From Novosphingobium sp. PhB165 (GTDB taxonomy: Bacteria > Pseudomonadota > Alphaproteobacteria > Sphingomonadales > Sphingomonadaceae), in the NCBI RefSeq assembly GCF_004341845.1, contig NZ_SLVB01000011.1, positions 1 through 64,000 of the forward strand: a DNA stretch of 64,000 nt. The letters are read 5' to 3'. Below are positions 44,497 through 52,666 of the stretch, in pieces (position 1 is the stretch's first letter; each line of letters starts with the position of its first letter). Below the pieces are notes generated by a model. It worked only from the letters and a program-made list of their open reading frames with translations, ran no database searches and was not told the DNA's origin. The translations under genes were made by a program, and so were the position numbers.

Positions 44497-44799
44497 CATT
44501 CCTCGCATATCCAATGCACGCGGGCCGGTTGTGGGCGCGCGCGTCCGTGACACTGTTTTTCAAGTCTGTCCCGGGGAGGAATCGCGGGTTCTATGCCCGA
44601 TCGCTGCCGCAATGGCAACAGGCCGTTCGAGACTGTGCCGCAAAGGGAGTAGTCCGTCGGACCGGCTTACATTGGCGTCGGAAACGCTTACATTGCAACG
44701 GTTCGTCAACCATCGAGTCCGCCGGGAACCCGTGACTGGCATGGACGTTGCTCAGAGTTAGTGAGTGGAGGTGGGGGCGAAGTCCGCAAAGGTAAGGAC
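44497..44799. promoter_or_regulatory. Divergent promoter region of glcB with spaced direct repeat
   Basis: This 303-base interval separates the divergent starts of glcB and a small membrane protein. GCTTACATTG occurs at 44665-44674 and again at 44686-44695, 21 bases apart, which is two helical turns on one face of the DNA. It could be a tandem operator. No other element was recognised. Confidence 0.4.
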
Positions 44800-45093
44800 A
44801 TGCTGCGCAAGATTACCCGCCTATTCGTCATCAAGACGCACTGGGAAGCGTACATGATTATCTACGCCCTCGCGCTGGGCGCGGTGGAACGCGGCAGCGT
44901 CTACCTCACGCGCTTTCCCGGCTTCGGTGGCAAACTGCTGTTCCTGGCCTGCACCGGCGCGGTGTTCATGGCGGGTGCCAAGATTCTGGACGCAATCAAA
45001 TACGAGAAGGCGCAAAGGCTGGCGCCCTTGCTGGAATCGGCGACTCCAAAGCCCAAAAGCCACACGGCACGGCAGGACCGCAACGCCGCCTGA
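44800..45093 (+). CDS. Small two-helix membrane protein, unknown function
   Basis: A 97-residue protein with two hydrophobic segments (AYMIIYALALGAVERGSVYL and KLLFLACTGAVFMAGAKIL) and a basic C-terminal tail. I chose ATG 44800 (MLRKITRLF) with GGTAAGGAC just before it. No family is recognised. Its 3' end faces the tmRNA gene. Confidence 0.7.
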   Translation: MLRKITRLFVIKTHWEAYMIIYALALGAVERGSVYLTRFPGFGGKLLFLACTGAVFMAGAKILDAIKYEKAQRLAPLLESATPKPKSHTARQDRNAA

Positions 45094-45144
45094 CGACGAT
45101 CCGTGCCTGTCCGACCTGAAGGCCTGCCTGATCTGAAGGAAGGT

Positions 45145-45490
45145 GGGGTGTTTCTGTTGCAAGGTACACCCCGGACCCCTGGAATCCCTTCTGTTGCCCG
45201 GTGGGTCCAACCGCGCTTTAGCTTTGTAACTTCAGGCCGTTAGGCCCTAGAATTACGCGGCGAGAGCGAGTGCTTCGTTGTCGTTGGCACTTGTGAGTTT
45301 TGAGCCTTGAACGGGTTACTCAGCCCGGAAGAAAACACCGCTTTTCAACACACGTCGATCCTAGTTCGGCCCCGTCATCACCCCTGCGACAACAGGGTTG
45401 TCCCGCCATAAGCTGGACGGGTGATGGTGGAGCCGCCGGGTACCGCCCCCGGGTCCGCTGTGCCTATTGAACGGCGCAGTTTATCATCAT
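45145..45490 (-). ncRNA. ssrA: Transfer-messenger RNA, circularly permuted two-piece form
   Basis: Read on the minus strand, the acceptor piece ends CGGCTCC-ACCA (45435-45425). After a 51-base spacer the coding piece begins GGGGCCG (45373-45367). These two heptamers pair fully, with one G-U, as the tRNA-like acceptor stem. The tag frame (45288-45253) reads ANDNEALALAA-stop. Order acceptor-spacer-coding is the permuted arrangement of alphaproteobacteria. Outer ends are estimates: a 7-bp hairpin (45145-45172) may close the coding piece, and the acceptor piece likely starts near 45490. mscL lies upstream on the same strand and has its own terminator. Confidence 0.93.
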
Positions 45491-45529
45491 AGCCAGCAAG
45501 CTGGCAGGGACCCATATAGGGTCCGCCGC

Positions 45530-45563
45530 GCAAAAGAAAAGGGCGGGAATCACTCCCACCCTT
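45530..45563 (-). terminator. Terminator of mscL
   Basis: On the minus strand AAGGGTGGGA pairs with TCCCGCCCTT (one G-T-type pair) around a 5-base loop and is followed by TTCTTTTG, 30 bases after the mscL stop. It separates mscL from the tmRNA gene. Confidence 0.82.
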
Positions 45564-45592
45564 CTCTCGCGATCACAAAGGGTTTGCCCCGA

Positions 45593-46012
45593 TCACCCCT
45601 TCTTCAGGGAGTCGCGGATCTCGGCGAGCAGTTCGACCTCGGTCGGCCCGGCGGGCGCGGCTTCCTTCGCCGGCATCAGCTTGTTGGCCTGACGCACGAG
45701 GAGAAAGATCACGAAAGCCAGGATCAGGAAGTTGAGCACCGCCGTGATGAACGAGCCATAACCCAGCATGGCGACACCCGCCGTCTTGAGCGCGGCATAA
45801 GTCATCGGGCCGTGGTAAGTGGCCGGAACCGTGCCGAGCACCACGAACTTGTTGCTGAAATCGATACCTCCGGTGATGAGGCCGATGAACGGCATGATGA
45901 CATCGTCGGTAAGCGAGGAAACGATCTTGCCGAAAGCGGCGCCGATGATCACACCCACGGCAAGATCAAGCGCGTTACCGCGCGCGATGAACGTCTTGAA
46001 TTCCTGAAGCAT
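45593..46012 (-). CDS. mscL: Large-conductance mechanosensitive channel
   Basis: A 139-residue inner-membrane channel that opens under hypo-osmotic shock. The first helix has GNALDLAVGVIIGAAFGKIV, with the narrow-pore glycines. The second is NFLILAFVIFLLVRQANKL. A C-terminal helix (TEVELLAEIRDSL) should form the cytoplasmic bundle. Family size is about 136. It is upstream of ssrA on the same strand. Confidence 0.96.
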   Translation of the reverse strand: MLQEFKTFIARGNALDLAVGVIIGAAFGKIVSSLTDDVIMPFIGLITGGIDFSNKFVVLGTVPATYHGPMTYAALKTAGVAMLGYGSFITAVLNFLILAFVIFLLVRQANKLMPAKEAAPAGPTEVELLAEIRDSLKKG

Positions 46013-46239
46013 CTTCCGCTGATCCCCTATGATTTCAGGTGTTCTTACGAATTTTCAAATGGTTGTCGGGCAGGCCTGCCACGCAGCATAAGCCGCAGGT
46101 TGCCACATTGGCCCTTTGGTAACAATCGGTTGCGGGCACGGTTGCCCCCCGGACGGTCCTTGAACCGGCCCCCACCCCTGCTATCTATGCCAAGGACGCG
46201 ACGTGGCCGTTTCGGCCCGATCGACCTGGAGGACACCCT

Positions 46240-46845
46240 ATGCGCCTTTCCCTCGCCGCTCGTGCCGGACGCAACAGCCTTGCCCTTGCGGCCGCGTTGT
46301 GGCTGGCCGGTTGTGGCTTCAACTCGGTGCCGACCAAGCAGGAAGCCGCCAAGGCCAAGTGGGCCGACGTGCAGGCCGCCTATCAGGAACGCGCCAACCT
46401 CGTGCCCAACCTTGCCGCCGTGGCCAAGGGCGCGGCAACGCAGGAGAAGGAAATCCTGACCGGCGTGGTGGAAGCGCGCGCCAAGGCGACCTCGATCCAG
46501 CTCAGCGCCAATGACCTCAATGATCCGGCCAAGATGCAGCAGTTCCAGGCCGCGCAGGGCCAGCTCGGCCAGAGCCTTTCGCGCCTGCTGGTCAGCGTCG
46601 AGCAGTATCCCGAGCTGAAGTCGATCGTGAATTACCAGATGTTGCAAACCCAGCTCGAAGGGCAGGAAAACCGCATCCGCATCGCCGTGCGGGACTACAA
46701 CGCAGCGGTTCAGACCTACAACACCGCCGTCCGCACCTTCCCGACCATGATCGGCGCCAAGCTGCGCGGCGCGGATCCGCTGGTGCCCTACACGGCGTCG
46801 ACGCCGGGCGCGGACGTCGCGCCCAGCCTCGAAGGCAAGATGTGA
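46240..46845 (+). CDS. LemA family lipoprotein
   Basis: A 201-residue protein with a lipobox (LWLAGC). The LemA helical core follows: VQAAYQERANLVPNLAAVAKG, EKEILTGVVEARAKA, and YPELKSIVNYQMLQTQLEGQENRI. LemA proteins form a four-helix bundle of unknown biochemical role. The RBS GGAGGA precedes ATG 46240. It begins a three-gene run with two TPM-domain genes, a pairing common in many bacteria. Confidence 0.92.
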   Translation: MRLSLAARAGRNSLALAAALWLAGCGFNSVPTKQEAAKAKWADVQAAYQERANLVPNLAAVAKGAATQEKEILTGVVEARAKATSIQLSANDLNDPAKMQQFQAAQGQLGQSLSRLLVSVEQYPELKSIVNYQMLQTQLEGQENRIRIAVRDYNAAVQTYNTAVRTFPTMIGAKLRGADPLVPYTASTPGADVAPSLEGKM

Positions 46846-46849
46846 TCCG

Positions 46850-47662
46850 GTGAACCCTTTCCGGGCCGTCCTTGCGGCCGTTCTTCTGGCCTTCGGCGTG
46901 CTGCTTGCCCAGCAGGCAGCCGCCGAGCCCACGTTCCCCAAGCTCACTGGCCGGGTCGTGGACGACGCCAACGTCATCCCCGACGATGTCGAGGCCCGGC
47001 TGACGCAGAAACTGGACGCGCTGGAGAAGAACTCCGGCCGCCAGCTCGTCGTCGTCACCCTCCCCAGCCTTCAGGGCTACGATATCTCCGACTACGGCTA
47101 TCAGCTCGGTCGCGCCTGGGGCATCGGTGAGAAGGATAAGAACACCGGCGCCCTGCTGATCGTCGCGCCCAACGAACACAAGGTGCGGATCGAGGTCGGC
47201 TACGGTCTGGAGCCGATCATCACCGACGGCCTCTCGTTCCTCATCATCAACCAGCAGATTCTCCCCCGCTTCAAGGCGGGCGACATGCCCGGCGGCATCG
47301 AGGCCGGGACAGACGCGATCGCCAAGCAACTCACTCTGCCGCCCGATCAGGCGCGTCAGGTGGCTGCCAATGCCGACGCCGCGCGTAAGCCGCAGGAAGG
47401 CGGATTTCCTGTGGGGACCATCATCTTCATCGGTTTCCTTGTGTTCTTCGTCGCCCTGCCGATGATCAACGAGGCACGCGCCGGCGGACGGCGTCGGCGC
47501 GGTCTGGGCGGCCCGATCATCTGGATGCCCGGCGGCCGCGACGACGATGACCACTGGGGCGGTGGCGGCGGCTGGGGTGGCGGTGGCGGTTTCGGCGGAG
47601 GCGGCGGGTTCTCGGGCGGCGGCGGCAGCTTCGGCGGCGGCGGCGCGAGCGGAAGCTGGTAG
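46850..47662 (+). CDS. TPM-domain protein (YgcG-like) with Gly-rich tail
   Basis: A 270-residue exported protein. A signal peptide (VLLAFGVLLAQQAAA) precedes a TPM domain (about 30-165) with GRVVDDANVIPDD, GRQLVVVTLPSLQGYDISDYG, NTGALLIVAPNEHKVRIEVG and LEPIITDG. A membrane helix (about 185-203) follows, and the tail is almost entirely Gly with Trp, Phe and Ser. This layout is typical of TPM_phosphatase (YgcG) proteins encoded next to lemA. GTG 46850 starts four bases after the lemA stop. Confidence 0.9.
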   Translation: MNPFRAVLAAVLLAFGVLLAQQAAAEPTFPKLTGRVVDDANVIPDDVEARLTQKLDALEKNSGRQLVVVTLPSLQGYDISDYGYQLGRAWGIGEKDKNTGALLIVAPNEHKVRIEVGYGLEPIITDGLSFLIINQQILPRFKAGDMPGGIEAGTDAIAKQLTLPPDQARQVAANADAARKPQEGGFPVGTIIFIGFLVFFVALPMINEARAGGRRRRGLGGPIIWMPGGRDDDDHWGGGGGWGGGGGFGGGGGFSGGGGSFGGGGASGSW

Positions 47663-47675
47663 AGGAGAGAACGAG

Positions 47676-48359
47676 ATGCCCTCACCCATCTACCTTTCCG
47701 AGGAAGACCACGCGCGCATCACCGCTGCCGTCGGCGAAGCCGAGATGCGCAGTTCGGGCGAGATCGTGACCGTGCTGGCCGAACGCTCGGACGGCTACAC
47801 CGATGTCGCGCTTGCGTGGAGCGCGGTCGTCGCCTTCCTTGCGCTGGCCGCGCTGGTATTCGCGCCCGGCTTCTACATGGGACTTTACGACCGCCTGCTG
47901 GCCAGTTGGGGCCACGAATGGACCCCGCGGATGATTATCGGACTGGCCGGCGGAGTTGCCGCAATCAAGTTCGGCGCCATGCTGGCGCTCCAGCTCTGGC
48001 AGCCGCTGCGGTTCTGGCTGGTGCCGGGTCCAGTCAAGACCATGCGGGTGCACACCCATGCCCTGCGCGCCTTCCGCATCGGCGCCGAACAGCGCACCAC
48101 CGGCCGCACCGGCGTGCTCATCTACCTCTCCATGCGCGAGCACCGCGCCGAGATCGTGGCCGACAAGGCCATCGCCGCCAAAGTCGACCCCGAGATCTGG
48201 GGCCACGTCATGGCCGCCATGCTCGCCCACGTGGGCGACGAGCGCGTGGCTGACGGCATGGTGGTCGCCGTGGGCAAAGTGGGTGACATCCTCTCCGAAC
48301 ACTTCCCCCGCGCCGATGACGACGTGAACGAACTTCCCGACAGGATTATCGAAGTATGA
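47676..48359 (+). CDS. TPM-domain membrane protein
   Basis: A 227-residue protein beginning in a TPM-like stretch (EEDHARITAAVGEAEMRSSGEIVTV). Two membrane helices follow (about 50-70 and 88-105). The C-terminal cytoplasmic or periplasmic half (VLIYLSMREHRAEIVADKAI) resembles the second half of TPM proteins. Strong RBS GAGGAGAG. It follows the YgcG-like gene by 13 bases and overlaps the Nudix gene by four. Confidence 0.85.
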   Translation: MPSPIYLSEEDHARITAAVGEAEMRSSGEIVTVLAERSDGYTDVALAWSAVVAFLALAALVFAPGFYMGLYDRLLASWGHEWTPRMIIGLAGGVAAIKFGAMLALQLWQPLRFWLVPGPVKTMRVHTHALRAFRIGAEQRTTGRTGVLIYLSMREHRAEIVADKAIAAKVDPEIWGHVMAAMLAHVGDERVADGMVVAVGKVGDILSEHFPRADDDVNELPDRIIEV

Positions 48360-48916
48360 CCGAACTGGCCTCCCTGCCCCTGCCCCCCGATGCCGACGAA
48401 CCCGATGAAATCATGTGGCAAGGCAAGTTCATCACCACCCGCAAGCGGGGCCGCTGGGAATATGTGAGCCGCGCGCGCGGCATTCACGCCGCCGTGATCC
48501 TTGCGGTGGACGCCGAAGACCACGTGATCCTGGTGGACCAGTACCGCGTGCCGCTGGGCAAGCGCTGCATCGAACTTCCCGCCGGCCTCGTCGGCGATCA
48601 TGACGATGTCGCGGGCGAGGACGCCAGCATCGCCGCCGCGCGCGAGTTGGAGGAAGAGACCGGCTACCACGCCGGCCGCATGGAAAACCTCGGCGAATTC
48701 TACTCCTCGCCCGGCATGGTGAGCGAAAGCTTCAGCCTGTTCCGCGCGCATGACCTTGTGAAAGTGGGCGAAGGCGGCGGCGTCGATAGCGAGGATATCA
48801 TCGTCCACCGCGTGCCGCTGGCCGGGATCGAGCAAGCCATCGCCGAATGGCGCAAGGCGGGTTATGCGCTGGACGTGAAGCTGCTGCTCCTGCTCGGCGC
48901 GCGAATGCTGGGCTGA
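48356..48916 (+). CDS. Nudix hydrolase (ADP-ribose pyrophosphatase-like)
   Basis: A 186-residue Nudix enzyme. The Nudix box reads GEDASIAAARELEEETGY, with the E and EExG metal ligands intact. WEYVSRARGIHAAVIL and VILVDQYRVPLGKRCIELPAG resemble ADP-sugar pyrophosphatases that hydrolyse ADP-ribose. The start ATG overlaps the preceding stop (ATGA). No further context for the substrate. Confidence 0.88.
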   Translation: MTELASLPLPPDADEPDEIMWQGKFITTRKRGRWEYVSRARGIHAAVILAVDAEDHVILVDQYRVPLGKRCIELPAGLVGDHDDVAGEDASIAAARELEEETGYHAGRMENLGEFYSSPGMVSESFSLFRAHDLVKVGEGGGVDSEDIIVHRVPLAGIEQAIAEWRKAGYALDVKLLLLLGARMLG

Positions 48917-48930
48917 TCGGGCCAAAACCT

Positions 48931-49200
48931 GTGAACCCGATACTATTCATCCAGGCGGCCGTTTGCCTGGCGGCAGGAATACCAAAGGTGTTTTGGCCCG
49001 GCCGCAAGCGTGCCGAGGCCGAGGCGCACCAACGCCGGAGAATTGATCAGCTGGACTCAGGGGCGGAGGAAACCTTCTTCGAGGAACGCCGTACGATATT
49101 TGCCTATCCTCCCCCGAAATCCGACACCAAAATGCGCATCAACGGGACACTGCAAGTTCTCCTTGGCGCCGCCTCCATAGCGCTTGCGGTCTGGTCTTGA
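48931..49200 (+). CDS. Small membrane protein, unknown
   Basis: An 89-residue reading frame from GTG 48931 with hydrophobic ends: PILFIQAAVCLAAGIPKVFW at the N-terminus and LLGAASIALAVWS at the C-terminus, with a charged middle (KRAEAEAHQRRRID). It follows the Nudix gene by 14 bases on the same strand and probably shares its transcript. No known family; the coding call rests on context. Confidence 0.5.
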   Translation: MNPILFIQAAVCLAAGIPKVFWPGRKRAEAEAHQRRRIDQLDSGAEETFFEERRTIFAYPPPKSDTKMRINGTLQVLLGAASIALAVWS

Positions 49201-49204
49201 TGCC

Positions 49205-49411
49205 ATGCGCACCCGCCCCGGCACCTGCCAGCGCAAGGCCCGTTATCCCACCGAAGCGGCGGCGCTGGAAGTGGCCGCACGGGCATCGATCGCCCTGCGC
49301 CCTTATCGCTGTCCGCTGTGCCGCCAATATCATCTGACGAGCCGCACCAAAGGCATGCGGCTGCCTCGTTTCGAGCGCGAACGGCGCAAGGGCGAGCCGG
49401 AGGCGCCTTGA
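49205..49411 (+). CDS. Small Cys-containing protein, unknown
   Basis: A 68-residue basic protein starting at ATG 49205, four bases after the preceding stop. It contains a Cys near the N-terminus (TCQRKARYPT) and RCPLCRQYHLTS, a CxxC-YH pattern that could bind a metal. No domain is assigned. Tight spacing to its neighbour favours a real gene. Confidence 0.55.
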   Translation: MRTRPGTCQRKARYPTEAAALEVAARASIALRPYRCPLCRQYHLTSRTKGMRLPRFERERRKGEPEAP

Positions 49412-49571
49412 GTGAAATCACGCCGGTCAGGTCGGCAATTGCGCCGGATTGAACTCGGTTCGTCGAAATTGTGTCGGATCTGCGGCAAAATATGCCGGGT
49501 CGGTTCCGATTGAGGTTGCAACAATCCTAGGATTGACGGAGGGCTGATGCCCAGTCCCTACGGAGTTTATC

Positions 49572-51410
49572 TTGGCCGGATCCCTGTCCAGGCGCATCGT
49601 CGTCCTGTGCGTCATTCTCAGCATCGTGCTGGCCGGGCTGGCCGGACTGCTGCTTGACGCTTCGGCGCAGATGCGCGCGAGCCTGACGTGGATCACCCAC
49701 TCCTCGCAAGTGCTGGAAACCGCCGACCGGGCCTTGCGGCACCTTCAGGCCGCCGAATCCGGCCAGCGCGGCTTCACGCTGACGCAGAACCCTGAATTCG
49801 CAGTCAGCTTTCCCACCGAACTGGCCGAGGCTCGGCGCGAGGCTGCCGGCCTCGTCGCGCTGACATCCGACAATCCGCTTCAGAACACCCGTGCCAAGCA
49901 GGTCCAGAACCTGATCGACGAGCGCGCGAAAAGCCTGGAGGAAACCGCCCGCCTCACCCGCCGCGGCGATTTCGAAGCCGCGCGCGCCTATGTCGCGGCC
50001 GGCCACGGGCGCTTCCTGATGCTGCTGGTGACCGCACGCACGAATGACCTGCTCGAAGCCGAGCGCGCGCTTGCCGCCAATCGCATGGACGCGGTGAAGG
50101 AACGCCTCGACTACATCCGCTGGCTCGTCCTGTTCGGCACGCCGATCACGGTGATCACGATCACCTTCCTGGCAAGCGCGCTGATCCGCCGCATCCGTCG
50201 TCCGGTGGACGCGATGATGGCGGTCATGGGCCAGCTCGGCGCCGGGGACCGCAGCGCGCGCATCACCGCACGCATGGAATCGAGCGAATTCCAGCGCCTT
50301 GCCCGAGGCTACAACCGGATGGCCGACGAGCTGGAATCCGCCGTCGCCGATCAGGTTGTGAGCGCGCAGCAACTGCATCACGCCAACCACGAACTCAGCC
50401 TCAATGCCGAAGTGCTGCGCGAGCGTGGCGAGGTGATCGAACTACTCGGCGGCATGGCCCACCGCATGCAGGCCGCCCGCACCGATGAGGAACTGGCCTC
50501 GATCATCCGCGTCTTCGTGCCGCGCGTGCTGCCGGAAGTCCCCGGCGCGCTGTTCGCGCACAACAATTCGCGTAACCTGCTGATCCCGATCGCCGCATGG
50601 GGCGGTATCGAAGTCGCGGCTGGCGGCTTCGCACCTGATCAGTGCTGGGCGCTCCGGCGCGGCCAGAGCCACTTCGTGATCGATCCTGAATCGGACATCG
50701 TCTGCGCCCATGTCGGCAACGAGACCGACCACTACCACTGCGAGCCGCTGCTTGCAGGCGGCGAAGTGATCGGTGTCCTCTACTTGAAGGGCGTGGTCGA
50801 GGCCGAGAACCGCTTCCGCATGACGGTGCTGACCGAAAACATCGCCTCGGCCCTCGTCAACCACCGCCTCCAGCGCGGCCTGCGCGAACAGACCATCCGC
50901 GATCCGCTGACCGGGCTGTTCAACCGCCGCTACATGGAAGAGACGCTGGCGCTGGAAATCGCGCGCGCCTCGCGCGGGGGTACGCCACTCGGCCTTGTCA
51001 TGTGCGATGTCGACCACTTCAAACGCTTCAACGACGAGTTCGGCCATGAGGCCGGCGATGCGGTGCTTCAGGCCGTAGCCGCCGAAATGCGCAGCCGCTT
51101 CCGCGACGGCGACGTCGTCTGTCGCTTCGGGGGCGAGGAGTTCACTATCATCGCCCCCGGCACATCAGCAGCGGCGCTGGCCGAGCGCGTCGAGGCCGTG
51201 CGGCAGGCTATCGGCGAACTCAACATCCACCAGGGCGGACGCACGCTGGGCGCGACCACGATGTCCTTCGGCATCGCCGTGTGGGAAGAGAACATGGAGC
51301 GCGACGGCTCGACCCTGATCAAGGTCGCCGACGCCGCGCTCTATCGCGCCAAGCGCGAAGGCCGCAACCGCGTGGTGCTGGACAGCCGCGCGGAATCCAT
51401 GGCGGCTTAA
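49572..51410 (+). CDS. Diguanylate cyclase with CHASE3-like sensor, HAMP and GAF
   Basis: A 612-residue inner-membrane enzyme that makes c-di-GMP. An N-terminal helix leads to a periplasmic CHASE3-like domain (LRHLQAAESGQRGFTLT). A second helix (about 180-200) is followed by HAMP, a GAF-like region ending FRMTVLTENIASALVN, and a GGDEF domain with active-site GGEEF (in CRFGGEEFTII) and FKRFNDEFGHEAGD. TTG 49572 is the likely start, with CGGAG upstream. Together with the GGDEF-EAL protein it shows active c-di-GMP signalling. Confidence 0.9.
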   Translation: MAGSLSRRIVVLCVILSIVLAGLAGLLLDASAQMRASLTWITHSSQVLETADRALRHLQAAESGQRGFTLTQNPEFAVSFPTELAEARREAAGLVALTSDNPLQNTRAKQVQNLIDERAKSLEETARLTRRGDFEAARAYVAAGHGRFLMLLVTARTNDLLEAERALAANRMDAVKERLDYIRWLVLFGTPITVITITFLASALIRRIRRPVDAMMAVMGQLGAGDRSARITARMESSEFQRLARGYNRMADELESAVADQVVSAQQLHHANHELSLNAEVLRERGEVIELLGGMAHRMQAARTDEELASIIRVFVPRVLPEVPGALFAHNNSRNLLIPIAAWGGIEVAAGGFAPDQCWALRRGQSHFVIDPESDIVCAHVGNETDHYHCEPLLAGGEVIGVLYLKGVVEAENRFRMTVLTENIASALVNHRLQRGLREQTIRDPLTGLFNRRYMEETLALEIARASRGGTPLGLVMCDVDHFKRFNDEFGHEAGDAVLQAVAAEMRSRFRDGDVVCRFGGEEFTIIAPGTSAAALAERVEAVRQAIGELNIHQGGRTLGATTMSFGIAVWEENMERDGSTLIKVADAALYRAKREGRNRVVLDSRAESMAA

Positions 51411-51492
51411 TCGGAAGAGCCGAGGCGGGCCGGGCCGGACCTCACCTCTATTCGTTGAGCAATCCGGTAGCATTCTCCGGATCGCTCTATTC

Positions 51493-51570
51493 CGTCATTG
51501 CGAGCGTAGCGAAGCAATCCAGAGCGGCGTGAGACTGCCCCTGGATTGCTTCGCTACGCTCGCAATGACG
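51493..51570. repeat. 30-bp perfect inverted repeat with 18-base loop
   Basis: CGTCATTGCGAGCGTAGCGA and ten further bases (51493-51522) are exactly mirrored at 51541-51570. It lies 82 bases after the diguanylate cyclase stop, before the convergent mmsB. A degenerate half copy lies near 61243-61275. Confidence 0.85.
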
Positions 51571-51600
51571 AGGGAAATTTGACGCGATAATTGCGGTGTC

Positions 51601-52470
51601 TCAGAGCGTCGTGAAGATCGCACCAAAGTCCTTGCCGCCGTTGCCGGCCTCCACGAACGCTTCGTAGATCTTCATCGCGTGCTCGCCCATCGGCACGGTC
51701 GCGCCGGAAGTCTCGGCGCCCGCCATCGCAAGGCGCAGATCCTTGAGCATCAGCGCGGAAGCAAAGCCGCCCGCATAGCCATTATCCGCCGGGCTCGTCG
51801 CGCCGACGCCGGGCATTGGCGTATAATCGTTGAGCGACCAGCAATAGCCTGTGGCCTTCGAGCTGATGTCATAGAAAGTCTGCGGATCGAGCCCAGCCTT
51901 CTGTGCCAGCGCCAGGGCCTCGCACGTGCCGATCATGTGGATCGCCAGCAGCATGTTGTTGCACATCTTGGCGACCTGCCCAGCGCCGGTCTCGCCGGCA
52001 TGGATCATCGCCTTGGCCATCGGTTCGAGCACGGTTTTCGCGCGCTCGAAGGCCGCGTCGCTGCCACCCACCATGAACGTGAGCGTGCCGCCATTGGCCG
52101 CCGCGATGCCGCCCGAGACGGGCGCGTCGACCATCTCGTAGCCTTCCGCTTGCGCCAGTTCGACCACTTCGCGTGCGGTGGCGAGATCGATGGTCGAGCA
52201 ATCGAGGAAAAGCGCGCCCTTCGGAGCCTTGCCGAAAACGTCCTGCGTGTAGACCGCGCGCACGATGGCGCCATTGGGTAGCATGGTGACGACGGCATCG
52301 ACGCCGTCAACCGCAGCCGGGATGCTGTCGAAAGTCGCGCATCCGTGTTCGGCCGCCTTGGCGACGGCCTCGGCGGAAAGGTCGAAAGCGTTCACCGCGT
52401 GCCCCGCCTTGACGAGGTTCGCGGCCATGCCGCCGCCCATGTTGCCGAGGCCGATGAAAGCGATTTTCAT
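51601..52470 (-). CDS. mmsB: 3-hydroxyisobutyrate dehydrogenase
   Basis: A 289-residue NAD-dependent enzyme that oxidises 3-hydroxyisobutyrate to methylmalonate semialdehyde in valine breakdown. The Rossmann motif FIGLGNMGGGMA and the DAPVSGGIAAANGGTLTF and GAGQVAKMCNN motifs are family hallmarks. ATG 52470 follows GGGAGAG. It lies in the same-strand valine cluster, after a repeat, downstream of the enoyl-CoA hydratase. Confidence 0.95.
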   Translation of the reverse strand: MKIAFIGLGNMGGGMAANLVKAGHAVNAFDLSAEAVAKAAEHGCATFDSIPAAVDGVDAVVTMLPNGAIVRAVYTQDVFGKAPKGALFLDCSTIDLATAREVVELAQAEGYEMVDAPVSGGIAAANGGTLTFMVGGSDAAFERAKTVLEPMAKAMIHAGETGAGQVAKMCNNMLLAIHMIGTCEALALAQKAGLDPQTFYDISSKATGYCWSLNDYTPMPGVGATSPADNGYAGGFASALMLKDLRLAMAGAETSGATVPMGEHAMKIYEAFVEAGNGGKDFGAIFTTL

Positions 52471-52530
52471 GACATTCTCTCCCAAATCACGCCGAGTACG
52501 GCAGCCTGCTGGACAGGCATGTCTTTATCC

Positions 52531-52619
52531 CGCCCCCCCGCGCAGGCGGGGATCCCGCTTGCGAAACCGCCCTTGTGTCACCTGCCGGAAGCGGGATTCC
52601 CACTTTCGCGGGAATGACG
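52531..52619. repeat. Bipartite REP-like inverted repeat
   Basis: GCCCCCCCGCGCAGGCGGGG at the left and GATTCCCACTTTCGCGGGAA at the right frame a diverged middle that contains CGAAACCGC. It sits between mmsB and the enoyl-CoA hydratase gene. Confidence 0.7.
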
Positions 52620-52666
52620 ATACGGAGGGGAGACAGAACGCGCCGCCCCCCGTCGCGCTATCCGAC

